From Rhodospirillum centenum SW (GTDB taxonomy: Bacteria > Pseudomonadota > Alphaproteobacteria > Azospirillales > Azospirillaceae): DNA of 64,000 bases. Positions 45,159 to 54,243 of the stretch are shown one piece after another. The notes below the pieces were generated by a model. It was not told the origin of the DNA. It worked only from the letters and a program-made list of their open reading frames with translations, and did not search any database. A program made the translations under genes and the position numbers. The stretch spans positions 392,501-456,500 of the forward strand of contig NC_011420.2 of NCBI RefSeq assembly GCF_000016185.1, in the 5' to 3' direction. Each line of letters begins with the position of its first letter. Within the stretch, counting starts at the first letter, position 1.

Positions 45159-45500
45159 CTAGCCGAGATGCGAGCCGGGCTTCTGCCGCTGGGCAAGCAG
45201 GCTCAGATGCAGCAGGTGGGCGGCCACGAAGGCGAAGCAGACGATGGCGAGCAACGGCACCGCCCCGAGCACGCTGTCGCCCACGGCACCCGTGATCCAG
45301 AGCAGGCTTGTCAGGATCAGGGCCGCCAGCGTGGGCGTGAAGAACAGGGCGACACGACGGGGAGCACTCCAGGTCGGCTGCCCGTCAAGGCCCCACTGCA
45401 TGGGCAGCAGCTCCGCCGGGTCGAGCCGCCGGTCCGCCCTGAACGACAGCAGGCTCATGAGGCCGACGGCCGCCACACAGATCAGTACACAGGCCCACAT
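45159..45500 (-). CDS. DUF1648-like small membrane protein
   Basis: A 113-residue protein with three hydrophobic segments (about 3-20, 50-70, 80-102). The segment AELLPMQWGLDGQPTWSAPR, between the first and second helices, is the LPxxW(N/D)xxGxP motif of DUF1648, a domain found in SdpI-type immunity and related membrane proteins. It is much shorter than SdpI and its role is unknown. It is convergent with the diiron protein gene and preceded by about 110 bp without features. Confidence 0.65.
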   Translation of the reverse strand: MWACVLICVAAVGLMSLLSFRADRRLDPAELLPMQWGLDGQPTWSAPRRVALFFTPTLAALILTSLLWITGAVGDSVLGAVPLLAIVCFAFVAAHLLHLSLLAQRQKPGSHLG

Positions 45501-45610
45501 CGGTCACGCCCCCGCGCTGCTTGTGACGGAAGCACATCCTAGGCCCGCAGAAAGGGGCTGACAATATCAATCCAGAGTTGGTTTTTCAGTGCAAGGCACG
45601 GACGTGTGCG

Positions 45611-45898
45611 TCAGGCTGTCGCGCGCTGTCCGAAGCCGGTAGAGCCTGGATCGTCCCCCGGCTCCGTCCGCACCTCGGCGACCAGCGATGCTGGTGGACC
45701 CTCCCGGCAGTCCGCCAGCATCGCCTCCACCGCCGCGGCGGGGCCGGCGAACAGCGCCTCGACACTGCCGTCGGCCCGGTTGCGGACCCAGCCGTCAAGC
45801 CCCGCCGCCCCCGCCCGCCGGACGGTCCAGGCGCGGTAACCCACGCCCTGGACCCGGCCGGTGATACGGGCGAGAACCGCGGTGCGCCCGCCGCTCAT
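45611..45898 (-). CDS. acyP: Acylphosphatase
   Basis: A 95-residue ferredoxin-like enzyme hydrolysing carboxyl-phosphate bonds. The catalytic signature [11 protein letters not shown] (Arg in the phosphate loop) and [17 protein letters not shown] with the catalytic Asn are intact. ATG 45898 lies 16 bp after the pccA stop and has a G-rich ribosome site, so it is probably the second gene of a pccA-acyP transcript. A C-terminal extension of a few residues beyond the usual 90 is of low complexity. Confidence 0.93.
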   Translation of the reverse strand: MSGGRTAVLARITGRVQGVGYRAWTVRRAGAAGLDGWVRNRADGSVEALFAGPAAAVEAMLADCREGPPASLVAEVRTEPGDDPGSTGFGQRATA

Positions 45899-45914
45899 GG
45901 TGCTGCCCCCCGGC

Positions 45915-47915
45915 TCACTCGAACTCCATGATCTTCTCGTCCACGGAAAGGCTGGCACCCTTCTGGACATAGACCTTCTTCACGGTGCCGGCAGCGTCGG
46001 CGCGGAGGATGTTCTCCATCTTCATCGCCTCGACCACGGCCAGTTCCTGCCCGGCCTCGACCTTGTCGCCCTCCTTGACCGCGACCGTGACCAGCAGGCC
46101 CGGCATCGGCGACAGCAGGAACTTCGACATGTCGGGCGGCAGCTTCACCGGCATGCGGCCAGCGAGATCGGCCGTGCGCGCCGTCAGCACCTCCACGCTC
46201 AGGGCCGCGCCGGCATGGAACAGCTTCCAGCGGATGCCCTGGCGCTCCACCTGCACCACCATCGGCCGGCCCCCGACGGTGCCGGTCCAGAGCGTGTGGC
46301 CCAGTTCCCAGTCGCTGAGGACATCCAACGTCTCCCCGCCGATCTCCACCGTCGCCCCGTGGTCATGCGGATGCACGGCAGCCGCGTGGTTCTCCCCGTT
46401 GCAGCGGGCCATCCAGTTGTCGGTGGTGCGGCGGCCATGGCCGCAGACCTGGCCGCTGACCATGCCGTCGCGCTCGGCCAGACGGCGCTGGCAGAACAGG
46501 GCAACGGCCAGCACGCGGCGCAGCGTGTCCGGATCGGGCGTCAGACCGTGGAAGCCGTCGGGGAATTCCTCGGCGATGAAGTTGGTGGAGAGGCGGCCGT
46601 CGCGGAACCGCTCCTTCTGCATCACGGCGGCGAGGAAGCTGATGTTGTGGCCGACGCCGCGGATCTCGAACCCGTCCAGCGCCGTTCCCATGGCGCGGAT
46701 GGCGGCGGCGCGGTCGGGGCCGTAGGTGATCAGCTTGGCGACCATCGGGTCGTAGAACATGCTGATCTCGCCACCCTCGTACACGCCGGTATCGACGCGG
46801 ACGACGGTGCCGTCGGGGTGCGTCGCCTCCGCCGGCGGACGGTAGCGGATGACGCGGCCGGTGGAGGGCAGGAAGTTGCGCGTCGGCTCCTCGGCATAGA
46901 CGCGGGCCTCCATCGACCAGCCGGTCAGCGTCACGTCCTGCTGGGTGAAGGGCAGCGTCTCCCCGGCCGCGACGCGGATCATCAGCTCCACCAGATCAAG
47001 GCCGGTGATCATCTCCGTCACCGGATGCTCCACCTGGAGGCGGGTGTTCATCTCCAGGAAGTAGAAGTTGCGGTCCTTGTCGACGATGAACTCCACCGTG
47101 CCGGCGCTGCGGTACTGAACGGCCTTGGCCAGCGCCACCGCCTGTTCACCCATGGCGCGGCGGGTCGCCGCGTCGAGGAAGGGCGACGGCGCCTCCTCGA
47201 TCACCTTCTGGTGCCGGCGCTGGATCGAGCATTCCCGCTCGCCCAGATAGACACAGTTGCCGTGCGCGTCGGCCAGGACCTGAATCTCGATGTGGCGCGG
47301 ATCGATGATGTACTTCTCGATGAACACCCGGTCGTCGGCGAAGCTGGACCGGGCCTCGTTCGTGGCGCTGCGGAACCCGTCGCGCGCCTCGGCGTCGTTC
47401 CAGGCGACGCGCATGCCCTTGCCGCCGCCGCCGGCGGACGCCTTGATCATCACCGGGTAGCCGATCTCCCGCGCGATGGCGACCGCCTCGGCATCGTCGG
47501 CGATCACGCCCAGATAGCCCGGGACGGTGGAGACACCGGCCGCCTTCGCCAGCTTCTTCGACTCGATCTTGTCGCCCATGGCGCCGATGGCATGGACATC
47601 GGGGCCGATGAAGACGATGCCGTCGGCCTTCAGCTTCTCGCAGAACTCCGCCTTTTCGGAGAGGAAACCGTAACCCGGATGGACCGCCTGGGCCCCGGTC
47701 CGGCGGCATGCCTCGATGATACGGTCCGCCACCAGATAGCTCTGGGCGCTGGGGGCCGGACCGATGGCGACCGCTTCGTCCGCCATCTCCACATGCAGCG
47801 CGCCGGCATCGGCCTCCGAATAGACCGCCACCGTCCTGATGCCCATCCGCCGTGCCGTCTTGATGACGCGGCAGGCGATCTCACCGCGGTTGGCGATCAG
47901 AATTTTGGAGAACAT
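45915..47915 (-). CDS. pccA: Propionyl-CoA carboxylase, biotin-carrying alpha subunit
   Basis: With PccB, carboxylates propionyl-CoA to methylmalonyl-CoA. It has 666 residues from ATG 47915, where homologues begin [17 protein letters not shown]; an ATG seven codons upstream (47936) also has a possible ribosome site. Biotin carboxylase domain about 1-446 ([28 protein letters not shown]), then the BT linker, then the biotinyl domain with Lys at about 632 in [13 protein letters not shown], the alpha-PCC form of the motif. The segment [12 protein letters not shown]-type linker region and [12 protein letters not shown] support PCC rather than MCC. The pccB gene lies about 4 kb upstream on the same strand. 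Confidence 0.93.
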   Translation of the reverse strand: MFSKILIANRGEIACRVIKTARRMGIRTVAVYSEADAGALHVEMADEAVAIGPAPSAQSYLVADRIIEACRRTGAQAVHPGYGFLSEKAEFCEKLKADGIVFIGPDVHAIGAMGDKIESKKLAKAAGVSTVPGYLGVIADDAEAVAIAREIGYPVMIKASAGGGGKGMRVAWNDAEARDGFRSATNEARSSFADDRVFIEKYIIDPRHIEIQVLADAHGNCVYLGERECSIQRRHQKVIEEAPSPFLDAATRRAMGEQAVALAKAVQYRSAGTVEFIVDKDRNFYFLEMNTRLQVEHPVTEMITGLDLVELMIRVAAGETLPFTQQDVTLTGWSMEARVYAEEPTRNFLPSTGRVIRYRPPAEATHPDGTVVRVDTGVYEGGEISMFYDPMVAKLITYGPDRAAAIRAMGTALDGFEIRGVGHNISFLAAVMQKERFRDGRLSTNFIAEEFPDGFHGLTPDPDTLRRVLAVALFCQRRLAERDGMVSGQVCGHGRRTTDNWMARCNGENHAAAVHPHDHGATVEIGGETLDVLSDWELGHTLWTGTVGGRPMVVQVERQGIRWKLFHAGAALSVEVLTARTADLAGRMPVKLPPDMSKFLLSPMPGLLVTVAVKEGDKVEAGQELAVVEAMKMENILRADAAGTVKKVYVQKGASLSVDEKIMEFE

Positions 47916-48003
47916 TTCGAGCCTGGCCTTTTTCATCTATTCCACCGGCTACCCGCCGGGTGCCCGGAAATGCACCCAATTCGGGTGCCAATGTCAATGT
48001 CGT

Positions 48004-48020
48004 GACCGTTCGGAACGGTC
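48004..48020. promoter_or_regulatory. Perfect palindrome upstream of pccA
   Basis: GACCGTT-CGG-AACGGTC is a perfect 7-bp inverted repeat around CGG, 68-89 bp upstream of the possible pccA starts. A smaller dyad GCACCC-AATTC-GGGTGC follows nearer the gene. The core ACCGTTCGG recurs in the pccB upstream dyad, suggesting a common regulator of the two subunits. Confidence 0.65.
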
Positions 48021-48097
48021 GGTGCCGCGTGCATCTTTTGCATGCCGTCACCGGCCGGACACCCCGGCCGGCGGCGCACTGTGGGCTGTGCGCCGGC

Positions 48098-48409
48098 TCA
48101 GCCCGAGTCGAAGCCGAACAGACGGCGCAGCTCGCGGCAGTCGTCGCTGCCCGCGGTGAACTCACGGCAGACCAGCGGCCGGTCGGCGTAGACCCGGCAG
48201 TGGACCGCCTCGCCCAGCGTGCCGGCCAGGGCGGAGCAGCGGTCGCCGTCGCAGCGCATGCGTCCGTCCTCGATGAAGTAGGCCGGGATGCCGGCACCGT
48301 CGCCCGGCCCCAGCAGCGCCGGCCATTCCCAGGAATAGGCGCAACAGGCGCCGCAGCCCTCGCAGTCGGGCACAGCCCCGTCCCCGTCGACGGTATCGGG
48401 ACGGCTCAC
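48098..48409 (-). CDS. YkgJ family cysteine-cluster protein
   Basis: A 103-residue zinc/iron-chelating type protein starting at GTG 48409, which overlaps the stop of the upstream 2TM gene by GTGA. It carries the family pattern CEGCGACC at 16-23, then DGDRCSALAG, HCRVYADRPLVCREF and a last Cys, the arrangement that binds a metal in YkgJ proteins. The biochemical role of the family is unclear. The coupled 2TM gene and divergent cydAB may indicate a link with respiration. Confidence 0.85.
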   Translation of the reverse strand: MSRPDTVDGDGAVPDCEGCGACCAYSWEWPALLGPGDGAGIPAYFIEDGRMRCDGDRCSALAGTLGEAVHCRVYADRPLVCREFTAGSDDCRELRRLFGFDSG

Positions 48410-48642
48410 GACCGCGGCCGGTCGAACAGTCCCAGCACCCAGGCCACATGCACCCCGAGCGGAGCGAACCAGGCCACCAGCGGGAACAGGAACCAGGGAT
48501 AGTCCGGCGTCGTCAGGAAATTCACCGGGACCAGCACCACCATCGTGCCGAAATAGGCAAGCAGGTGGTTCAGCAGGGTGCCGCGGCGGCGGCGGGCGCG
48601 GGCGTCCGGATCGGAACCAGGGTCGGCGTCGCGGGTCGGCAT
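48406..48642 (-). CDS. 2TM domain protein
   Basis: A 78-residue protein with a charged N-terminus (about 1-24) and a tight two-helix hairpin: LLNHLLAYFGTMVVLVPVNFL, then TTPDYPWFLFPLVAWFAPLG and HVAWVLGLF. This is the 2TM domain layout found in small bacterial membrane proteins and at the N-termini of some histidine kinases. Its stop overlaps the GTG of the YkgJ gene. It is divergent from cydA, with 241 bp between. Confidence 0.75.
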   Translation of the reverse strand: MPTRDADPGSDPDARARRRRGTLLNHLLAYFGTMVVLVPVNFLTTPDYPWFLFPLVAWFAPLGVHVAWVLGLFDRPRS

Positions 48643-48883
48643 GGGGCTCGGAACCTGGTTGCGGGACGGATGCACGGAACGGCGGGCCGACTGTAGCGCC
48701 CCGCGCCGCCGGCCGCCATGCATCGCCGCCATCGCCCGCCCTTCCCTTGCGGCGTTTCCGCACAGCGGCATCGCGCCCGGGAACGAAGCCCCCCTTCCGG
48801 GGTGTTTCAGGCCCGACGACGACGCCTGCCCCGGGGCCACGGCTCCCCCGGAGCGCCGCCCAGATCCCGCGAGGTCTGCCGCC

Positions 48884-50323
48884 ATGGAACTCGATCCGGT
48901 TCTTCTCGCCCGCATCCAGTTCGCCTTCACCATCTCCTTCCACATCCTGTTCCCCGCCTTCACGATCGGGCTCGCCACCTGGATCGCCGTGCTGGAGGGG
49001 CGCTGGATCTGGTCGGGACGGGACATCTACCGGCAGCTCTCCGAGTACTGGACGAAGATCTTTGCCGTGTCCTTCGGCATGGGCGTCGTCTCCGGCATCG
49101 TCATGTCCTACCAGTTCGGCACGAACTGGAGCCGCTATTCGGACATCGGCGGCAACATCCTGGGGCCGCTGATCAATTACGAGGTCGTGACCGCCTTCTT
49201 CCTGGAGGCGACCTTCCTGGGCATCCTTCTGTTCGGGCGGGACCGGGTGCCCCGGCGCGTGCATTTCTTCGCCGCCTGCATGGTGGCGCTGGGCACGCTG
49301 ATCTCGGCCTTCTGGATTCTCTCGGCCAACAGCTTCATGCAGACGCCCGCCGGGTACGAGCTGCGCGACGGCCGCCTGTTTCCGGCGGACTGGTGGGCCA
49401 TCGTGTTCAACCCGTCCTTCCCCACCCGCTACTTCCACATGGTGATCGCCTGCTTCCTGACGACGGCCTTCGTCGTGGCTGGGGTCAGCGCCTGGCACCT
49501 GCTGCGGCGCCGGCACCAGGAGTACGCCCGCATCGGCCTGTCGATGGCGCTGGGGCTGATCGCCGTGCTGGCGCCGGCGCAGGTGGTGGTGGGCGATCTC
49601 TCGGGCCTGAACACGCTGGAACACCAGCCGACGAAGCTGGCCGCCATCGAGGGGCACTGGGAGACCCGCGCCGGCGCCCCGCTGATCCTGTTCGCCCTGC
49701 CCGACCAGGAGGCGGAGACGAACCGTTTCAGCATAGAGGTGCCGAACCTCGGCAGCCTGATCCTGACCCATGACTGGAACGGCGTCGTCTCCGGCCTGAA
49801 GGAGGTGCCGCCGGCCGACCGGCCGCCGGTGCTGCCCGTCTTCTTCTCCTTCCGCGTCATGGTCGGGCTGGGCCTCGTCATGCTGGCGGTGGGGTTCTAC
49901 GGCCTCTGGCTTCGCACCAGGGGACGGCTCTACGACACCCGCTGGTTCCTGCATACCCTGGTCTGGTGTACGCCCATCGGCTTCTTCGCCATCCTGGCCG
50001 GCTGGATCACGACGGAAGTGGGCCGCCAGCCCTGGACCGTCTACGGCCTGCTGCGCACGGCCGACAGCGTCTCCCCCGCCATCACGGGGCCGGGGGTGCT
50101 GGCCTCCCTGATCACCTTCTTCGTCGTCTACTGCATCGTCTTCAGCGCCGGGACCTACTACCTGGTGCGGCTGTTCCAGCGCGGCCCGGGCGGCCCGACG
50201 CAGCCCGCCGACCCGCCCACCGGTCGGCCGAAGCGCCCCCTCTCCAAGGCGGAAGAAGGGCTGGACGCCGCGCCCGACGAGGGACCCGCCCCGTTCCGGC
50301 ACCGCCCCACCCCGGCCGAGTGA
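48884..50323 (+). CDS. cydA: Cytochrome bd-type quinol oxidase subunit I (cyanide-insensitive type)
   Basis: Inner-membrane quinol:O2 oxidoreductase, 479 residues, nine helices. The haem ligands are visible: His20 (FHILFP), His185 (YFHMVIAC) and Met326 (FRVMVGLG). The GRQPW motif at 380-384 and the short, Gln-poor Q loop are those of the cyanide-insensitive (CioA) branch. The C-terminus beyond about 445 is a Pro/Arg-rich tail. GAGG lies about 9 bases before the ATG. cydB follows after 59 bp; the cydDC exporter and a CydX-type peptide are absent nearby. Confidence 0.95.
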   Translation: MELDPVLLARIQFAFTISFHILFPAFTIGLATWIAVLEGRWIWSGRDIYRQLSEYWTKIFAVSFGMGVVSGIVMSYQFGTNWSRYSDIGGNILGPLINYEVVTAFFLEATFLGILLFGRDRVPRRVHFFAACMVALGTLISAFWILSANSFMQTPAGYELRDGRLFPADWWAIVFNPSFPTRYFHMVIACFLTTAFVVAGVSAWHLLRRRHQEYARIGLSMALGLIAVLAPAQVVVGDLSGLNTLEHQPTKLAAIEGHWETRAGAPLILFALPDQEAETNRFSIEVPNLGSLILTHDWNGVVSGLKEVPPADRPPVLPVFFSFRVMVGLGLVMLAVGFYGLWLRTRGRLYDTRWFLHTLVWCTPIGFFAILAGWITTEVGRQPWTVYGLLRTADSVSPAITGPGVLASLITFFVVYCIVFSAGTYYLVRLFQRGPGGPTQPADPPTGRPKRPLSKAEEGLDAAPDEGPAPFRHRPTPAE

Positions 50324-50382
50324 GGCCGGTCGGATGATCCTGCCGGCAATCCCGGCCCGACGGACCTGACGGAGACGACGGC

Positions 50383-51402
50383 ATGAGCGGCATCGACGTG
50401 GACCTGACCCTGATCTTCGCCGGGATCGGCGCCTTCGCGGTCTTCATGTACGTCCTGCTGGACGGCTTCGACCTGGGCGTGGGCATCCTGTTCCCCTGGG
50501 CGCCGGGCGGCGATGCCGACCGCGACCTGATGATGAACTCCGTGGCGCCGATCTGGGACGGCAACGAGACCTGGCTGATCCTGGGCGGGGCCGCCCTGTT
50601 CGCCGGCTTCCCGCTGGCCTATGCGGTGCTGCTGCCGGCGCTCTACCTGCCGCTGCTGCTGATGCTGATCGCGCTGATCTTCCGCGGCGTGGCCTTCGAG
50701 TTCCGCTTCAAGGCCGACACCAGCCGGCGGCTGTGGGACTGGTCGTTCCACCTCGGCTCGCTGTTCGCCACCTTCGCGCAGGGCGTGATCCTGGGCGGCT
50801 TCATCCAGGGCTTCGAGGTCCAGGGCCGGGACTATGCCGGCGGGCTGTTCGACTGGCTGACGCCGTTCAGCATCATGACCGGCGTCGCGCTGGTGGCGGG
50901 GTATGCGCTGCTGGGCGCGGCGTGGCTGGTGATGAAGACGGACGGAGCGTTGCAGGACTGGAGCTACCGCGTGGCGGGGCTGGCGCTGCTGGCCGTTCTG
51001 GTCTTCATCGCCGTCGTCAGCCTGTGGACACCGCTGCACAGCGACGCCATCCGCGACCGCTGGTTCAGCCTGCCGAACCTCTACTATCTGTCGCCGGTGC
51101 CGCTGCTGACGGCCGCCGTGGCGGCAGCGCTCTTCGGCGCCCTGCGCCGGCGCCGGGAAACAGCGCCCTTCGTCCTGGCGATGGGGCTGTTCCTCCTGTC
51201 CTATCTGGGGCTGGCGATCAGCCTGTGGCCCTATCTGGTGCCGCCGGCCTTCACCCTCTGGGATGCGGCCTCCCCGCCGGAAAGCCAGGTCTTCCTGCTG
51301 GTCGGGCTGGCCTTCCTGATCCCGACCACCCTGCTCTACACCGCCTTCACCTACTGGGTCTTCCGCGGCAAGGTCCGTCCCGGGGCCGGCTACCAGCATT
51401 AG
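50383..51402 (+). CDS. cydB: Cytochrome bd-type quinol oxidase subunit II
   Basis: A 339-residue membrane protein with eight helices that stabilises the haems of CydA. Family signatures: FMYVLLDGFDLGVGILFPWAP near the N-terminus, then WDGNETWLILGGAALFAGFP and FRFKADTSRRLWDWSF. The final helix ends in FTYWVFRGKVRPGAGYQH. I looked for a CydX-like short frame in the next 60 bases and saw none. A hairpin follows. Confidence 0.95.
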   Translation: MSGIDVDLTLIFAGIGAFAVFMYVLLDGFDLGVGILFPWAPGGDADRDLMMNSVAPIWDGNETWLILGGAALFAGFPLAYAVLLPALYLPLLLMLIALIFRGVAFEFRFKADTSRRLWDWSFHLGSLFATFAQGVILGGFIQGFEVQGRDYAGGLFDWLTPFSIMTGVALVAGYALLGAAWLVMKTDGALQDWSYRVAGLALLAVLVFIAVVSLWTPLHSDAIRDRWFSLPNLYYLSPVPLLTAAVAAALFGALRRRRETAPFVLAMGLFLLSYLGLAISLWPYLVPPAFTLWDAASPPESQVFLLVGLAFLIPTTLLYTAFTYWVFRGKVRPGAGYQH

Positions 51403-51440
51403 GGCCGTTCCGCCCCCCTCCCCCGGGCGCCGGAAACGGA

Positions 51441-51469
51441 AAGGGCGGCAGGCCGAGGCCGCCGCCCTT
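51441..51469. terminator. Hairpin between cydB and the SCP2 gene
   Basis: Arms AAGGGCGGC and GCCGCCCTT enclose a further paired GGC/GCC core. It lies 39 bp after cydB and 37 bp beyond the end of the convergent SCP2 gene. On the minus strand it is followed by CCGTTTCC-like sequence; only short T runs are present, so it is a probable bidirectional terminator. Confidence 0.6.
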
Positions 51470-51506
51470 CATCCGCCGCGATGCGACGGCCGTTCCGCGA
51501 GGGAGA

Positions 51507-51809
51507 TCAGTCGTCCAGCATCGTGGACAGCTTCATCGCCACGCCCATGTCGCCCTGCACCTTCAGCTTGCCCATGGTGAAGGCCATCATGGGGGAGAGC
51601 TGGCCGTGTTGCAGCTTCATGAAGTCCTCAAGGCTGATCTTCAGGACGCACTTGGCATCCTCGCCGCCCTCGGTGATCTCGGGCGGGGTCCTGGTGCCGT
51701 CGATGAAGATGCTGCCCTGGTCCCCGAAGTCGAACTTGACGGTCGAGTTCAGCCCGTTGAAGCGGCTGGAACTGGACTGCATCTCGGTCAGGATCTGTTG
51801 CAGCGACAT
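51507..51809 (-). CDS. SCP2 sterol-carrier domain protein
   Basis: A 100-residue single-domain lipid-binding protein with the pattern GSIFIDGTRTPPEI, then DAKCVLKISLEDFMKLQHGQLSP and AFTMGKLKVQGDMGVAMKL. SCP2 domains bind fatty acyl-CoAs or other lipids. It starts 37 bp after pccB on the same strand with GGAGGGAG before the ATG, so it is very likely co-transcribed and may present acyl-CoA substrates or products to the pathway. Confidence 0.9.
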   Translation of the reverse strand: MSLQQILTEMQSSSSRFNGLNSTVKFDFGDQGSIFIDGTRTPPEITEGGEDAKCVLKISLEDFMKLQHGQLSPMMAFTMGKLKVQGDMGVAMKLSTMLDD

Positions 51810-51846
51810 GGACGTTTCTCCCTCCTGTTGGGCCCCCTGACAACGG

Positions 51847-53379
51847 TCAGAGCGGCAGGTTGTCGTGCTTCTTCCAGGGATTCTGGAGATTCTTGTTCTT
51901 GAGCATCGCCAGCGCCTTGCACAGGCGGCGGCGGGTGCCGTGGGGCCGGATGATGTCGTCGATGTAGCCGCGGCTGGCGGCCACGAACGGGTTGGCGAAC
52001 TTCTGCCGGTATTCCTCGGTGCGCGCCTCGATCTTCGCCTGGTCGCCGATGTCCTGGCGGAAGATGATCTCCACCGCCCCCTTCGGCCCCATGACCGCGA
52101 TCTCGGCGGACGGCCAGGCGTAGTTGACGTCGCCGCGCAGGTGCTTGGACGCCATCACGTCGTAGGCGCCGCCGTAGGCCTTGCGGGTGATGACGGTGAC
52201 CTTCGGCACCGTCGCCTCGGCATAGGCGAACAGCAGCTTCGCCCCGTGCTTGATGATGCCGCCATACTCCTGCGCCGTGCCCGGCAGGAAGCCCGGCACG
52301 TCCACGAAGGTGACGATCGGGATGTTGAAGGCGTCGCAGAAGCGGACGAAGCGCGCCGCCTTGATGGAACTCTGGATGTCCAGGCAGCCGGCCAGAACCA
52401 TCGGCTGGTTCGCCACGAAGCCGACCGTGGCCCCCTGCATACGGCCGAAGCCGGTGATGATGTTCTTGGCGTAGTCCGGTTGCAGCTCGAAGAAGTCGCC
52501 CTCGTCCACGACCTTCAGGATCAGCTCCTTCATGTCGTAGGGCTTGTTCGGGTTCGCCGGGATCAGCGTGTCGAGCGACATCTCCTCGCGGTTCGCCGGA
52601 TCGGGCGTCGGGCGCACCGGCGGCTGTTCGCGGTTGGAGAGCGGCAGGAAATCGAACAGGCGGCGGGTCTGGAGCAGGGTCTCGATGTCGTTCTCGAACG
52701 CCATGTCCGCGACACCGGACTTGTGCGAGTGCGTCACTGCCCCGCCCAGTTCCTCGGCCGTCACCACCTCGTGCGTCACCGTCTTCACCACGTCGGGGCC
52801 GGTGACGAACATGTAGGAGCTGTCCTTCACCATGAAGATGAAGTCGGTCATCGCCGGGCTGTAGACGGCACCGCCGGCGCACGGCCCCATGATCAGGGAG
52901 ATCTGCGGCACCACGCCCGAGGCCAGCACGTTGCGCTGGAACACCTCGGCATAGCCGCCGAGCGAGGCCACGCCTTCCTGGATGCGCGCGCCGCCGGAAT
53001 CGTTCAGGCCGATGACGGGCGCCCCCACCTTCATCGCCTGGTCCATGACCTTGCAGATCTTCTCGGCGTGCGCCTCGGACAGCGAACCGCCGAAGACCGT
53101 GAAGTCCTGGCTGAAGACGAAGACCAGACGGCCGTTGATGGTGCCATGCCCGATGACCACGCCGTCGCCGGGCACCTTCTGCGCATCCATGCCGAAATCG
53201 ATGCAGCGATGCTCGACGAACATGTCCCACTCCTCGAAGGAGCCTTCGTCGAGCAGGACATCGATGCGCTCACGGGCGGCCAGCTTGCCCTTGGAGTGCT
53301 GGGCCGCGATCCGACGTTCACCACCGCCCAGGCGCGCAGCCGCACGCTTCGCCTCGAGCTTGGCCAGAATCTCCTGCAT
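51847..53379 (-). CDS. pccB: Propionyl-CoA carboxylase, carboxyltransferase beta subunit
   Basis: Receives CO2 from PccA biotin and carboxylates propionyl-CoA. It has 510 residues from ATG 53379 ([20 protein letters not shown]), with AAGGG close upstream. Both carboxyltransferase halves are complete: [16 protein letters not shown] with the N-terminal oxyanion hole, and [19 protein letters not shown] with the C-terminal one; [14 protein letters not shown] is typical of PCC/acyl-CoA carboxylases and the size is standard. It heads a pccB-SCP2 transcript. The 140 bp upstream carry a hairpin and a dyad sharing ACCGTTCGG with pccA. Confidence 0.95.
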   Translation of the reverse strand: MQEILAKLEAKRAAARLGGGERRIAAQHSKGKLAARERIDVLLDEGSFEEWDMFVEHRCIDFGMDAQKVPGDGVVIGHGTINGRLVFVFSQDFTVFGGSLSEAHAEKICKVMDQAMKVGAPVIGLNDSGGARIQEGVASLGGYAEVFQRNVLASGVVPQISLIMGPCAGGAVYSPAMTDFIFMVKDSSYMFVTGPDVVKTVTHEVVTAEELGGAVTHSHKSGVADMAFENDIETLLQTRRLFDFLPLSNREQPPVRPTPDPANREEMSLDTLIPANPNKPYDMKELILKVVDEGDFFELQPDYAKNIITGFGRMQGATVGFVANQPMVLAGCLDIQSSIKAARFVRFCDAFNIPIVTFVDVPGFLPGTAQEYGGIIKHGAKLLFAYAEATVPKVTVITRKAYGGAYDVMASKHLRGDVNYAWPSAEIAVMGPKGAVEIIFRQDIGDQAKIEARTEEYRQKFANPFVAASRGYIDDIIRPHGTRRRLCKALAMLKNKNLQNPWKKHDNLPL

Positions 53380-53412
53380 GATCCCTTGATCTTCCTCTGA
53401 GACTGCGCCGGG

Positions 53413-53465
53413 CCAACCGTCACGACGCGACGGTTGGCATAGCATCCGAACGGTAGGTTGCCAAC
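53413..53465. promoter_or_regulatory. pccB leader: hairpin and dyad with shared motif
   Basis: CCAACCGTC and GACGGTTGG (53413-53421, 53429-53437) form a 9-bp stem with a 7-base loop, 34 bp upstream of the pccB start. Overlapping it, GTTGGCA and TGCCAAC (53433-53465) enclose 19 bp centred on CCGAACGGT, the complement of the ACCGTTCGG in the pccA palindrome. The two alternative pairings share bases, so they cannot form together. Confidence 0.6.
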
Positions 53466-53522
53466 TGCGGTGCAATGAAAATTCCCGCAAGGCGGACGGC
53501 ACGCACTGTCATTGCGGCGGAG

Positions 53523-54218
53523 CTAACCGGCAAGCAGGCGGAGGAACCGTTCCGTCGCCCCGAGGTCGGCCCGGATGCCGGCACGGCGGGCGGCGGCTTC
53601 GGCGTCCACGCCCCAGGTCTCGCTCTGCCAGGATTCGTCGAGCTGGGAGACGGCGAAGGCCTCCTCCGCGTCGATCCGCCCCTCCAGCAGCGCCAGCGCC
53701 ACGACCAGAGAGCCGGAGAGGGCGACCGCGTTCTGCAGCCCCGACAGGCGCCAGTCGTCCTGCGCCTCCACCGCCCGCCGAAGGGCGGCCAGCGTCAGGT
53801 CCGACTGCGGCCGGTGGACGATGCCGGTGGTGGGCAGCAGCATCGCGTCGTAGCGGCTGGCCACCCAGTCCAGCAGCGGCTGCCACGCCTCCTCCTGCCG
53901 CGCCACCAGGGAGCGCGGATGGTCGGCCCGGTAGCAGAGCAGGTCCGTGCCGGCATAGGCGGCGACCCCGTCCACGATGGCGGCCCGCTGCGGCACGATG
54001 CGGTCCACGGTCGTGCTGGCGAGCTGCATCATCGGCATGGAGTGCGGCTCCACCGTCTCCGTCTGGGCGTCCCATTCGGCGGCGACGGCTTCCGCCAGGG
54101 CGCGTGTCGGCAGCACGAGCGGCGCGCGGGCGGGCGACTTCAGGCTGCGCCCGTCCAGCCGGACCTCCCAGCCGCCCTCTACGGCGGCCGTCCCGACCTC
54201 TCTGTAGACCCGCTTCAT
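53523..54218 (-). CDS. ATP12 family F1-ATPase assembly chaperone
   Basis: A 231-residue chaperone that binds the F1 alpha subunit during assembly; the family occurs in mitochondria and alphaproteobacteria. Recognisable segments are WEVRLDGRSLKSPARAPLVLP, EWDAQTETVEPHSMPMMQLA, TDLLCYRADHP and the C-terminal SWQSETWGVDAEAAARR. It lies 25 bp after the HAD phosphatase on the same strand and is probably the last gene of that transcript. Confidence 0.93.
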   Translation of the reverse strand: MKRVYREVGTAAVEGGWEVRLDGRSLKSPARAPLVLPTRALAEAVAAEWDAQTETVEPHSMPMMQLASTTVDRIVPQRAAIVDGVAAYAGTDLLCYRADHPRSLVARQEEAWQPLLDWVASRYDAMLLPTTGIVHRPQSDLTLAALRRAVEAQDDWRLSGLQNAVALSGSLVVALALLEGRIDAEEAFAVSQLDESWQSETWGVDAEAAARRAGIRADLGATERFLRLLAG

Positions 54219-54243
54219 CCAGTGTATCTCCCGTTCCGGGACG

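Noticed and set aside
51403-51440. A cydX-type small gene after cydB
   Set aside because: The stretch is too short and has no start codon with a hydrophobic frame before the hairpin.
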